Shown one piece after another: positions 16,478 through 24,026 of a stretch of DNA of 64,000 nt. The notes under the pieces are model-generated. The model ran no database searches and had not been told where the DNA came from. It saw only the letters and a list, made by a program, of their open reading frames with translations. This stretch comes from Legionella lytica. Lineage in GTDB: Bacteria; Pseudomonadota; Gammaproteobacteria; Legionellales; Legionellaceae. The stretch covers positions 508,501-572,500 of the forward strand of contig NZ_CP071527.1 in the NCBI RefSeq assembly GCF_023921225.1, given 5' to 3'. Made by a program: the position numbers and the translations under genes. Every line of letters starts with the position of its first letter. Positions within the stretch are counted from its first letter, which is position 1.

Positions 16478-17989
16478 TTATATTGGCTTTTGCAAGGTAT
16501 GCTTAAACGACAACGCCTGTTGTAAATGAGCTAAATTTACCGAAGCACTTTCACCCAGATCAGCAATTGTTCGCGCGACTTTAAGTAAACGATGATAGCC
16601 ACGAGCAGATAATTTGAGTTGGCTCATTACTCGACTTAAGAATTCCTGTTCCTTAGTACCAATGTTGCATACTTGTTCACAGGCTTTTGCACTTAAATTG
16701 GCATTGAGGCAATTTTGTCGTTCCATTTGTATTGCGCGTACTTGGATCACTTGCTCACGAATTCGCTCGCTTTGTTTTTCTGGATTGGTGTTGGGTTTAA
16801 TTAATTCTTCTTGGGTTAGGGCTTGGATGGTGATTTGCATATCAATACGGTCTAGGAGTGGGGCGGAGAGTTTGCCTAAATAGCGATTAATACGATCGGG
16901 GCTGCATAAACAGTCTGCTTGGCTATTTCCCCATTGTCCACAAGGGCACGGATTCATGGCTGCTAGTAATTGAAAATTTGCTGGAAATTCTATTTGTGCT
17001 GCGGCTCTGGAAATGCAAATCGTTCCCGATTCTAAAGGTTGCCTTAAGGTTTCTAGGACATGGCGGTTAAATTCAGGTAGCTCATCTAAAAATAATACGC
17101 CATTATGAGCTAGGGATATTTCCCCAGGTTTTGGTGGATTGCCACCACCTACTAAAGCAACAGGTGAGGCGGTATGATGAGGTGCGCGAAATGGCGGTGA
17201 TTGCCATTCAGCAAAATCGGGTAACTTACCACGAATGGAGCTAATCGCGGCACATTCTAAAGCTTCTGTTTCTGAAAGTTGTGGTAATAATGTGTTAAAT
17301 CGTTTGGCTAACATCGTTTTACCACTTCCTGGTGCACCACTTAGTAAAATACTATGCCCGCCCGCGGCAGCAATTTCCATAGCCCTTTTGGCATGAAATT
17401 GTCCTTTGATGTCTGACCAGTCTAGTTCCGATTGGGGGGTATTTTGTTCAGGACGCTGAGGTAGGAAATGTAAGGAAGTTCCTTGGCATAGATAGCTACA
17501 TACTTCACGTAAGTTATGCGCAGTGCTGATATTTTGATGGCCCGTTAATGATGCTTCAACGGCATTAGCATTGGCAATAATTAAATGGTTATTACTTTTA
17601 TGTGCAGCTAAGACGGCAGGAATAATCGCTGAAATACCACGAAGTTCGCCGCTTAATGCGAGCTCACCAATAAACTCATGGTGCAATAAGCTTTGTTGAG
17701 GGATTTGATTGGAAGCAGCGAGAATACCTAAGGCTATGGGTAAATCAAAACCACTGCCTGTTTTGGGTAGATCTGCAGGGCCTAAGTTGACTGTGATTTT
17801 TCGGCAGGGAAATTCAAATTGGCTGTTAATAATGGCTGAGCGTACTCGGTCTTTGCTTTCTTTGATTGCGGTTTCGGCAAGGCCTACAATCGCGAAGCTT
17901 GGTATACCATTCGATAAATGGACTTCTACAGATACTGGGTGCGCCAGTATACCCACGGTACTACGTGTTTTTGTAAACGCAAGATTCAT
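16478..17989 (-). CDS. comM: YifB/ComM-family AAA+ ATPase (Mg-chelatase-like)
   Basis: Encodes 503 residues: an N-terminal Lon-protease-like fold (about 1-170), a central AAA+ module with Walker A GAPGSGKTML (about 218-227) and Walker B GVLFLDELPEF, then the Mg-chelatase C-terminal domain with a CPCGQWGNSQADCLC cysteine block. ComM is a hexameric helicase that promotes branch migration during natural transformation, fitting the competence of Legionella. Full length. Confidence 0.93.
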   Translation of the reverse strand: MNLAFTKTRSTVGILAHPVSVEVHLSNGIPSFAIVGLAETAIKESKDRVRSAIINSQFEFPCRKITVNLGPADLPKTGSGFDLPIALGILAASNQIPQQSLLHHEFIGELALSGELRGISAIIPAVLAAHKSNNHLIIANANAVEASLTGHQNISTAHNLREVCSYLCQGTSLHFLPQRPEQNTPQSELDWSDIKGQFHAKRAMEIAAAGGHSILLSGAPGSGKTMLAKRFNTLLPQLSETEALECAAISSIRGKLPDFAEWQSPPFRAPHHTASPVALVGGGNPPKPGEISLAHNGVLFLDELPEFNRHVLETLRQPLESGTICISRAAAQIEFPANFQLLAAMNPCPCGQWGNSQADCLCSPDRINRYLGKLSAPLLDRIDMQITIQALTQEELIKPNTNPEKQSERIREQVIQVRAIQMERQNCLNANLSAKACEQVCNIGTKEQEFLSRVMSQLKLSARGYHRLLKVARTIADLGESASVNLAHLQQALSFKHTLQKPI

Positions 17990-18074
17990 GAGGATTAATT
18001 CCTTGTTAATCGGTTGGACTTTGTCGGGCCTAGTTCATTTCTACTCCTTGGTCGAATGAACTAGGCGCTAGGTT

Positions 18075-18338
18075 TTATTTTTCTTTTTTCTTCTTCTCTT
18101 GATGACTCATTAGCTCATTAACTTGCTCTTGAAGGTGGTCTAATTTTTCGCGTGTACGGGCTAATACTTTTGTTTGTACATCAAATTCTTCGCGAGTCAC
18201 TAAATCCATATGTGTAAATGCGGCATGCAACACTTCTTTAAATTTTTGTTGGATGTCTTTTTCAATGTTTTGTAGACTTGGAGGAAGTGCTGCGAAAAGT
18301 TTTTTCGCTAAATCGTCAAATTGTTTGGGGTCGAACAT
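18075..18338 (-). CDS. ubiK: ubiquinone biosynthesis accessory factor UbiK (YqiC)
   Basis: Encodes 87 residues: a short N-terminal amphipathic part, FDDLAKKLFAALPPSLQN, then a coiled coil (TREEFDVQTKVLARTREKLDHLQEQVNELM) and a lysine-rich tail. This is the BMFP/YqiC architecture. UbiK binds UbiJ and lipids and helps aerobic coenzyme Q synthesis. Divergent from the PII gene. Confidence 0.88.
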   Translation of the reverse strand: MFDPKQFDDLAKKLFAALPPSLQNIEKDIQQKFKEVLHAAFTHMDLVTREEFDVQTKVLARTREKLDHLQEQVNELMSHQEKKKKEK

Positions 18339-18411
18339 GGTTCACTCCTTTATTATATTTGCAACCAGTCTAACAAAAGTATCAACCTAAAAAAAGCATA
18401 TGGAATATATT

Positions 18412-18753
18412 ATGAAAATGATTACAGCGATTATTAAGCCATTTAAATTGGATGATGTACATGAAGCTTTAATGGATATCAATGTACCCGGCATTACTAT
18501 TTCTGAAACACGTGGATTTGGAAGGCAAAAGGGCCATACGGAGTTATATCGCGGAGCAGAATACGTCGTAGATTTTCTCCCGAAGATTAAAATTGAGCTG
18601 GCTTTGCCTGATGATATGGTTGAGGCGGCGATCGAGGCAATTTGTAAATCAGCTTATACTGGGAAAATAGGGGATGGTAAGATTTTTGTTTATGATTTGC
18701 AGCAAGTTGTACGAGTGCGAACAGGGGAGATTGGGGCGGATGCGCTAAGTTGA
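18412..18753 (+). CDS. glnB: nitrogen regulatory protein P-II
   Basis: Encodes 112 residues when started at the ATG at 18412 (the standard PII length and MKMITAIIKPFKLDDV start); the ATG at 18400 would add four residues. The T-loop GRQKGHTELYRGAEYVVDF keeps the uridylylated Tyr51, and the second signature TGKIGDGKIFV (about 82-93) binds ATP. PII senses 2-oxoglutarate and energy state and controls nitrogen enzymes. No amtB neighbour, so a GlnB role is more likely than GlnK. Confidence 0.9.
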   Translation: MKMITAIIKPFKLDDVHEALMDINVPGITISETRGFGRQKGHTELYRGAEYVVDFLPKIKIELALPDDMVEAAIEAICKSAYTGKIGDGKIFVYDLQQVVRVRTGEIGADALS

Positions 18754-18767
18754 TTTACAACCAACGC

Positions 18768-18818
18768 TCCCAAATTACCGCGGCGTGGTCGCGGTGTCTA
18801 TCTATTGGGAGTTAGGCA
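18768..18818. repeat. nested palindrome between PII and folate cyclo-ligase genes
   Basis: An inner stem ACCGCG (18777-18782) and CGCGGT (18790-18795) around GCGTGGT lies within outer CTCCCAA and TTGGGAG arms. The core resembles the palindrome inside the gene at 10803. It could terminate both convergent transcripts. Confidence 0.45.
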
Positions 18819-18840
18819 TTTGCTGGCCAGGTTGATTTTT

Positions 18841-19422
18841 CTATGCCGGGTTACGCCAATAAATCGCTCTTTGAGTAATCACCGCATCAAGAGGAATATC
18901 CCAGGGATGAGGTTGAATAAATTCCACCCGCTGGAATTGATACGCTACACCAAATAAAGTGCAATTTGTTTTGCCTTTAAAAGTTCTATCGTAATAACCA
19001 GCCCCCATTCCCAGGCGAGTACAACGAACATCGAAGGCGACTAATGGCATTAAAATTAAATCCAACTCTTCTGCGGGTATTGCTAAATCATGACTTACAT
19101 CAGGTTCAGGAATTCCATAGCGGTTCTTTTTAAATGGAGTTACTGGAGTTGCTGGTAAAAATGAAAGTGTTAAATCTTTTTCATTGATTGCGGGGAAATA
19201 GCAAAATTTTCCCTGTAAGGGAGCCGTGCTCCAAATTCCCCCTAAATCAATTTCCCCATTCACCGCAAAATACAAAGCAATACGTTTTGCATGTCGATAT
19301 TGTTCCAGAGAACGGATACGAGTACATACTTGATTGGATGATGTAGTCTGATATGAAACAGATATTTTAGAGCGTATTTGTTTCATCGTATCTCTTAATG
19401 CTTTTTTTACTTGGTCTGCCAT
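18841..19422 (-). CDS. ygfA: 5-formyltetrahydrofolate cyclo-ligase
   Basis: Encodes 193 residues. It converts 5-formyl-THF to 5,10-methenyl-THF using ATP. The family pattern is visible: an N-terminal helix with LRDTMKQIRSKIS, IALYFAVNGEIDL, the KNRYGIPEP segment, and the signature LGMGAGYYDRTF (about residues 133-144). In many gammaproteobacteria 6S RNA lies just upstream; I looked in the 301 bases upstream and could not recognise it. Confidence 0.92.
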   Translation of the reverse strand: MADQVKKALRDTMKQIRSKISVSYQTTSSNQVCTRIRSLEQYRHAKRIALYFAVNGEIDLGGIWSTAPLQGKFCYFPAINEKDLTLSFLPATPVTPFKKNRYGIPEPDVSHDLAIPAEELDLILMPLVAFDVRCTRLGMGAGYYDRTFKGKTNCTLFGVAYQFQRVEFIQPHPWDIPLDAVITQRAIYWRNPA

Positions 19423-19723
19423 ATTGATATAGATCTCTATATGTTCTGATTAAATTATCATTTTTTTATGGCCAAAGTTCAAGTGATTAGGCTACAGGAA
19501 TACTGCTATGAAATTAATGCGTTTTACTATTTCTTCCTAGGCAGGAAATAAAAGCTGTTGCTCTTTTAGTAAAATTGAATGCTTGTAGCACAAATATTAT
19601 TTTTATCGCAATGCACCTATAAATTAAACCGATTAAAACTCTAGGCAAAGAAAAAAAAATAAGGTATATACGCGTTTCGGTTTTACCCGATTAGACATAT
19701 TAATAAATCATTGAGAGAACGTT
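19423..19723. other. intergenic region with no recognised element
   Basis: 301 AT-rich bases between divergent genes; both promoters should lie here. No 6S RNA-like long hairpin, tRNA or palindromic repeat is evident by eye. Confidence 0.4.
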
Positions 19724-19921
19724 ATGAGTGATTTGTTTGAAGAAAATGATGATGATACTACGAGCGAAGTAGCTGAAGAGTTTGACCTCGAAGAGGATTT
19801 GGATATTGATCCAGAAATCGAAAATGCGAATCCTAAAGATCTTGATGCGCGCCGACGTTTAGAGCAAATGTTGGATGAAAAGCGTTTGAGAGATGAATTG
19901 GATGATTTTGGAGACTATTAG
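19724..19921 (+). CDS. PA3496-family small acidic protein
   Basis: Encodes 65 residues. The first half is strongly acidic (EENDDDTTSEVAEEFDLEED), and the second has the conserved ARRRLEQMLDEKRLRDELDDF block of the PA3496 family, described as putative envelope integrity proteins. There is no signal peptide or membrane segment, so location is unclear. The next gene begins 11 bases later. Confidence 0.8.
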   Translation: MSDLFEENDDDTTSEVAEEFDLEEDLDIDPEIENANPKDLDARRRLEQMLDEKRLRDELDDFGDY

Positions 19922-19932
19922 ACAGAACCCAG

Positions 19933-20739
19933 ATGAGGCATACCCACGTGTTCATGGAGGAAGAGAAGAGTAAGGTGTTCGCAGCAGATGATCGCATCCT
20001 TTTAGGGGAAGGATTATTTGAAACACTGAAAGTCGTACATGGCAAACCGTGCTGGGCTGATTTACACTGGCAACGGCTAAATAGCTCCGCGCAGCAGTTA
20101 GGCATTCCTTTTACTCTTTCCTATGAACATTGGTTGCAGTGTTTAGTGCAAAAAATTAAAAAAGATCAGCTAATTAATGGGGGAATCAAGGCCCTTTTAA
20201 GTGGCGGGAGCGCACCCCGTGGTCTGACGCAATGTGGGAAGCACAGCCAATTAGTGTTGCAAAGTTTTCAATTTACCACACAACCCCATCCCTTACGTTT
20301 AATTTTAGCCCCTTGGTTACGGGATGCAGCAAATCCTATCTATAGCGTAAAATCAGTTAATTATTTAGAAGCAATCTTGGCGCGACGTCAGGCGCTTGCT
20401 GCAGGTGCTGATGATGCCTTATTTTTAAATTCAGAACATTATGCGACGGAAACCACTTGCGCCAATTTATTCATTATTAAGCAACAAATTTTATTTACCC
20501 CTCCATTGACGGATGGTGTTTTGCCCGGCATTACACGTGCTAGAATACTTACCTTCTGTCGGCAACAAAATATCCCTTGTCATGAACAGTCCTTAACCCA
20601 AGCCCAAATAGAAAAGGCTGATGCAGTTTTTATTACGAATTCTTTGCAGGGGCTTCAAGTGGTTCGTTCTCTAGCCGGAGTTGATTTTGTACTAAATCAT
20701 CCTCTGATTGAGCAGTTAATGTTGTTCCTGGCTGCTTAA
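19933..20739 (+). CDS. pabC: class IV aminotransferase fold enzyme, probable aminodeoxychorismate lyase
   Basis: Encodes 268 residues of the PLP fold-type IV family. LLGEGLFETLKV near the start, VKSVNYLEAILARRQA (the PLP-binding Lys in VKSVNYL), then YATETTCANLFII and GVLPGITRARIL match 4-amino-4-deoxychorismate lyase (PabC) and close relatives. PabC frees 4-aminobenzoate for folate. D-amino-acid or branched-chain aminotransferase cannot be fully excluded. The start is uncertain (19933 or 19954). The 3' end overlaps the opposite-strand TVP38 gene by 107 bases. Confidence 0.82.
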   Translation: MRHTHVFMEEEKSKVFAADDRILLGEGLFETLKVVHGKPCWADLHWQRLNSSAQQLGIPFTLSYEHWLQCLVQKIKKDQLINGGIKALLSGGSAPRGLTQCGKHSQLVLQSFQFTTQPHPLRLILAPWLRDAANPIYSVKSVNYLEAILARRQALAAGADDALFLNSEHYATETTCANLFIIKQQILFTPPLTDGVLPGITRARILTFCRQQNIPCHEQSLTQAQIEKADAVFITNSLQGLQVVRSLAGVDFVLNHPLIEQLMLFLAA

Positions 20740-21394
20740 ATAAAACGCCATTAATTTTTAGTACCCCTAATTTACATAAACACAGAAGCAATATTGCAAT
20801 TCCCGAAATAATAATTCCACCGTTACGATAAAAAGATTCTTGTTGTAATAAGACATCCATTCCAGCATAACCAAAATAAGTGTAAATAATTTCTGGTGGA
20901 ATCAAAAAAATAAAAGTAGTTAATAAATAGGTGCGAAATCTTATACCTGTCACACCTAAACCGTAATTGACCAGGTTAAAGGGAACAATAGGGAATAATC
21001 GCAATACAGCAACTGACATCCATCCTTTTTGTTCTACGCCGCGAATGAGCCTCATTACATTGCCGTTTTTATTTTGAGATAGCCAATTACCACTAAGATA
21101 ACGGGTAATTAGAAAGCAGCAGGCTGCTCCCCAAGTTGCGCCCAATAAGTTTAGTAGGGTACCTAAGGTTGGGCCAAAAAGTGCTCCTCCAGCTAAAGTA
21201 ATGATCATGGTTGGTACAAACATAATGGTTGCAAGGCAATAGATGATTATAAAAAGTACGGGTGCCAGCCATCCTAATTGCTCAACCCACGCGATAATTT
21301 CTGGGGCGTATTTATGGAAAAAGAATGCAGTAGAACTAAATAAGATTAGAGCTAAGGCAACATAAATGAATTTAGCCGGGCGAGTGATGGTCAA
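20633..21394 (-). CDS. TVP38/TMEM64 family (VTT-domain) membrane protein
   Basis: Encodes 253 residues with about six membrane segments. The central VTT/SNARE-associated domain has TMIITLAGGALFGPTLGTLLNLLGATWGAACCFLI and a later RLFPIVPFNLVNYGLGVT block. Related proteins act as lipid scramblases or DedA-like transporters. A hydrophilic C-terminal tail of about 30 residues is encoded entirely within the antisense strand of the pabC-like gene. Confidence 0.88.
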   Translation of the reverse strand: MTITRPAKFIYVALALILFSSTAFFFHKYAPEIIAWVEQLGWLAPVLFIIIYCLATIMFVPTMIITLAGGALFGPTLGTLLNLLGATWGAACCFLITRYLSGNWLSQNKNGNVMRLIRGVEQKGWMSVAVLRLFPIVPFNLVNYGLGVTGIRFRTYLLTTFIFLIPPEIIYTYFGYAGMDVLLQQESFYRNGGIIISGIAILLLCLCKLGVLKINGVLFKQPGTTLTAQSEDDLVQNQLRLENEPLEAPAKNS

Positions 21395-21564
21395 TTAATT
21401 AAGACTCCTTTCAACAGATATCTCAGGTTATTGAGTAAACCTGCCATATTACTGAATTTTGCTATAAGAACACAATCTCTTACATATCATGTGGAGTGAC
21501 AATCTTGCAAAATTAGGATTGATTGGGTATAACCGAGGCGAGTTTTTTATTTAGAGACATAGAT

Positions 21565-23733
21565 ATGGAACAAGTCGCGTGGAAAGAAAATCTAAAGCAA
21601 CGTGCCCAGCGCTGGATTAAGGCAGTGTTAACCTATTGGTTTCGGGTTAGTTTAGAAGGTGAATATAAACCAGAGCCTAATTCGGTAATTATTGCCAATA
21701 GAACGTCAAAAATCGATTTATTATTGCTTGCAATGTTATTGCCTGAACGCCTTACCGTTGCGTTACATCCACATGCTACAGGTTGGTTCTGGATGAAAAT
21801 GATGACTCTTTTTACTGATGTCATCGTCGTAGACTCAACTCGAGCACAGGCGGCCAGGGCTTTAGTTAAAGCAATTCGGGCTGGAAAACGTTGTGTTATT
21901 TTTCCTCAAGGAATTGGGCTGCAAGAAGAGAGCCTGCGGGTTTTTGATGGTCCTGGCTTGATCTTAAAAAAGGCAAAAGCCACCGTGATCCCGATCCGCA
22001 TTGATGGAGCACAGCACAGTATATTTTCGATTAGTAAGGACAAGCATCGAATTCAAGTACGCCCTAAAGTAACCTTGCATGTATCACCAGCTCCTGCTTA
22101 TTTGCGCCTCAAAGACAAGTCTGTGGATAGGGCTACCGTCAGTTTGCGCTTATTTCGTTTGATCAGTGAATTAACTTTCGCGAACAGTTTTTGCCCTAAG
22201 TCTCTATTCCGTGCCTTAATTGATGGGGCTAGTTTAGGAGTTAAGCGCAAGGCGACCATTGAGGATTCGAATCGCACCCCTTTGAGTTATCGCCAATTTC
22301 TGGCGCGTTGTTTTATTTTAGGGCGACAAATTAAAAAGCAAACACAGGTTGGCGAGCATGTAGGGGTTATGATGCCTACTACCATCGCGGGGATGGTTAC
22401 CTTTTTTGCATTGCACGCATATCGGCGTCTTCCTGCGATGTTGAATTTTAGTATGGGATTTTATAATTTATTTTCTGCATGCCATTCTGCCGGGATAAAA
22501 AATATATACACCTCAAGACAATTTGTGGCTACCGCTAAATTAGAGACCTTAGTTGATGAGCTACAAAATGCCGGGTTAAAAATACATTTCTTAGAAGATT
22601 TTAAATCGAAAATTAATTTGGGGCATAAGCTTTCTGGTTTAGTCAAAGGAATGTTTCCCGTATGGGCTTATCAATTGATTGGCGAGCCTGTGACTCCAGA
22701 GCAGACAGGGGTAATTTTGTTTACCTCTGGATCTGAGGGAGTACCCAAGGGGGTTGTTTTAAGTCATTCCAATATGCTTGCGAATTGTTGGCAATTGACC
22801 TCACGTGTCGATTTTTCGTCGCGAGACTTATTTTTTAATGCACTACCCATTTTCCATTGTTTTGGTTTAACTGCTGGAGCGGTCCTTCCGTTAATGACTG
22901 GGGTAAGCTGCTTCTTTTATCCATCTCCTTTGCATTACAAAATTATTCCAGGTCTCGTATATCAGTCTGGAGCAACCATTATGTTTGGTACAGATACCTT
23001 TTTAACCGGTTATGCTCGTGCTGCAGAGCGGCATGATTTTAGTAGTATTCGTTATATTTTTGCCGGTGCAGAAAAGGTAAAACCAGAAACTATGCGTTAC
23101 TGGAGCGATAATTTTGGCGTAAAAGTTTATGAAGGTTATGGTGCTACAGAAGCATCACCCGTAATTTCGATGAATTGTCCTTTGGCCTATGTTCCTGGTA
23201 GTGTTGGCATGATGTTACCGTTTATGGAACGTCGTATTGAACCTGTGGATGGAATTGCAGAAGGAGGGCGTTTGTTCTTACGTGGCCCGAATATCATGCA
23301 AGGCTATTTGTCTTCTGAAAAGCAAGGAATGGTTAATGTGCCTCAAGATGGTTGGCATGATACTGGAGATATTGTCACCATGGATGAAGAAGATTTTATT
23401 ACGATTTCGGGACGAGCAAAGCGTTTTGCAAAATTGGCGGGTGAAATGGTTTCTTTGACCGCGGTTGAGGGAATTGCTGCATCTATTTGGCCTGAGTTAT
23501 TACACGCGGCTGTTTCTAGGAAATGTGCCAAAAAAGGTGAGCAGATTCTGCTATTTAGTGAGGCAGCTGATGCAGATAAGACGAGCTTCATTAAGAAGGT
23601 TCAAGAGTTGAGCTATTCTGAATTGCTGATCCCATATCAAATTTATCCTGCGGCAAAGATACCTGTATTGGCTTCAGGAAAAATTGATTACGTTACATTA
23701 GAAAAACAGTTGGAAGAGGCCTCTACATTATAA
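21565..23733 (+). CDS. Aas-like acyltransferase/AMP-ligase fusion with degenerate acyltransferase domain
   Basis: Encodes 722 residues, the length of 2-acyl-GPE acyltransferase/acyl-ACP synthetase (Aas). The N-terminal ~200 residues have the PlsC-type fold, but the catalytic H-x4-D motif reads NRTSKID (Arg46 in place of His, Asp51 kept) and the usual FPEG-R reads FPQGIG. The C-terminal AMP-forming ligase looks intact: LFTSGSEGVPKG, GYGATEASPV and HDTGDIVTMDEED. The ligase should activate fatty acids; the acyltransferase half is probably inactive. The ATG at 21565 is preferred to TTG at 21523. Confidence 0.85.
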   Translation: MEQVAWKENLKQRAQRWIKAVLTYWFRVSLEGEYKPEPNSVIIANRTSKIDLLLLAMLLPERLTVALHPHATGWFWMKMMTLFTDVIVVDSTRAQAARALVKAIRAGKRCVIFPQGIGLQEESLRVFDGPGLILKKAKATVIPIRIDGAQHSIFSISKDKHRIQVRPKVTLHVSPAPAYLRLKDKSVDRATVSLRLFRLISELTFANSFCPKSLFRALIDGASLGVKRKATIEDSNRTPLSYRQFLARCFILGRQIKKQTQVGEHVGVMMPTTIAGMVTFFALHAYRRLPAMLNFSMGFYNLFSACHSAGIKNIYTSRQFVATAKLETLVDELQNAGLKIHFLEDFKSKINLGHKLSGLVKGMFPVWAYQLIGEPVTPEQTGVILFTSGSEGVPKGVVLSHSNMLANCWQLTSRVDFSSRDLFFNALPIFHCFGLTAGAVLPLMTGVSCFFYPSPLHYKIIPGLVYQSGATIMFGTDTFLTGYARAAERHDFSSIRYIFAGAEKVKPETMRYWSDNFGVKVYEGYGATEASPVISMNCPLAYVPGSVGMMLPFMERRIEPVDGIAEGGRLFLRGPNIMQGYLSSEKQGMVNVPQDGWHDTGDIVTMDEEDFITISGRAKRFAKLAGEMVSLTAVEGIAASIWPELLHAAVSRKCAKKGEQILLFSEAADADKTSFIKKVQELSYSELLIPYQIYPAAKIPVLASGKIDYVTLEKQLEEASTL

Positions 23734-23740
23734 CCATTGT

Positions 23741-23767
23741 AACCTGGTTGCAAGCAACCAGGTTTTT
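23741..23767 (+). terminator. rho-independent terminator after the Aas-like gene
   Basis: AACCTGGTTG (23741-23750) pairs perfectly with CAACCAGGTT (23755-23764), loop CAAG, followed by TTTG. The stem tip is a copy of the GTTGCAAGCAAC motif repeated elsewhere in the window. Confidence 0.7.
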
Positions 23768-23830
23768 GAAAAACGCGCTGAACTATCTATCCCGGGTAAT
23801 CTAATTTGATAGCCCTTCAAGGAAAACCCG

Positions 23831-23850
23831 GTTGCAAGCCACCGGCTAAA
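23831..23850. repeat. degenerate copy of the GGTTGCAAGCAACC repeat
   Basis: GGTTGCAAGCCACC followed by GGCTAAA. One mismatch from the motif at 23747-23758. The trailing GGCTAAA is shared with the copy at 38263. Confidence 0.5.
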
Positions 23851-23855
23851 TCTAA

Positions 23856-24026
23856 TTATTTCTTTAATACATAGCTTCCAGGGGCATCCATAATGGGGAG
23901 GTGCTTCAATTTGTCAAAGACCGGAGCCGGGATTAGTTTTCCTGAATGTGCCTTTAACCAGTCCATCCATTCAGGCCACCAGGAACCCCCATGCTCGCTT
24001 GCGTGCGCTAGCCACTCCTCAGGGGT
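23856..24026 (-). pseudogene. phaC: out-of-frame C-terminal coding remnant of PHA synthase
   Basis: Read in the frame one base off from the upstream gene, this stretch encodes TPEEWLAHASEHGGSWWPEW, then MDWLKAHSGK and on to YVLKK with TAA at 23856-23858. That is the normal PHA synthase C-terminus (the GSWWPxW block is diagnostic). It is separated from the main gene only by the frameshift at the G7 tract 24027-24033. With one more G the gene would be a continuous 580-residue protein. Confidence 0.8.

Noticed and set aside
18777..18795. GC-rich palindrome as a riboswitch or operator for the PII gene
   Set aside because: It lies downstream of the PII gene at the convergent end, so a repeat/terminator role is more likely.
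19423..19723. 6S RNA expected upstream of the folate cyclo-ligase gene
   Set aside because: No long interrupted hairpin with a central bubble could be recognised in the 301 bases; a covariance search would settle it.
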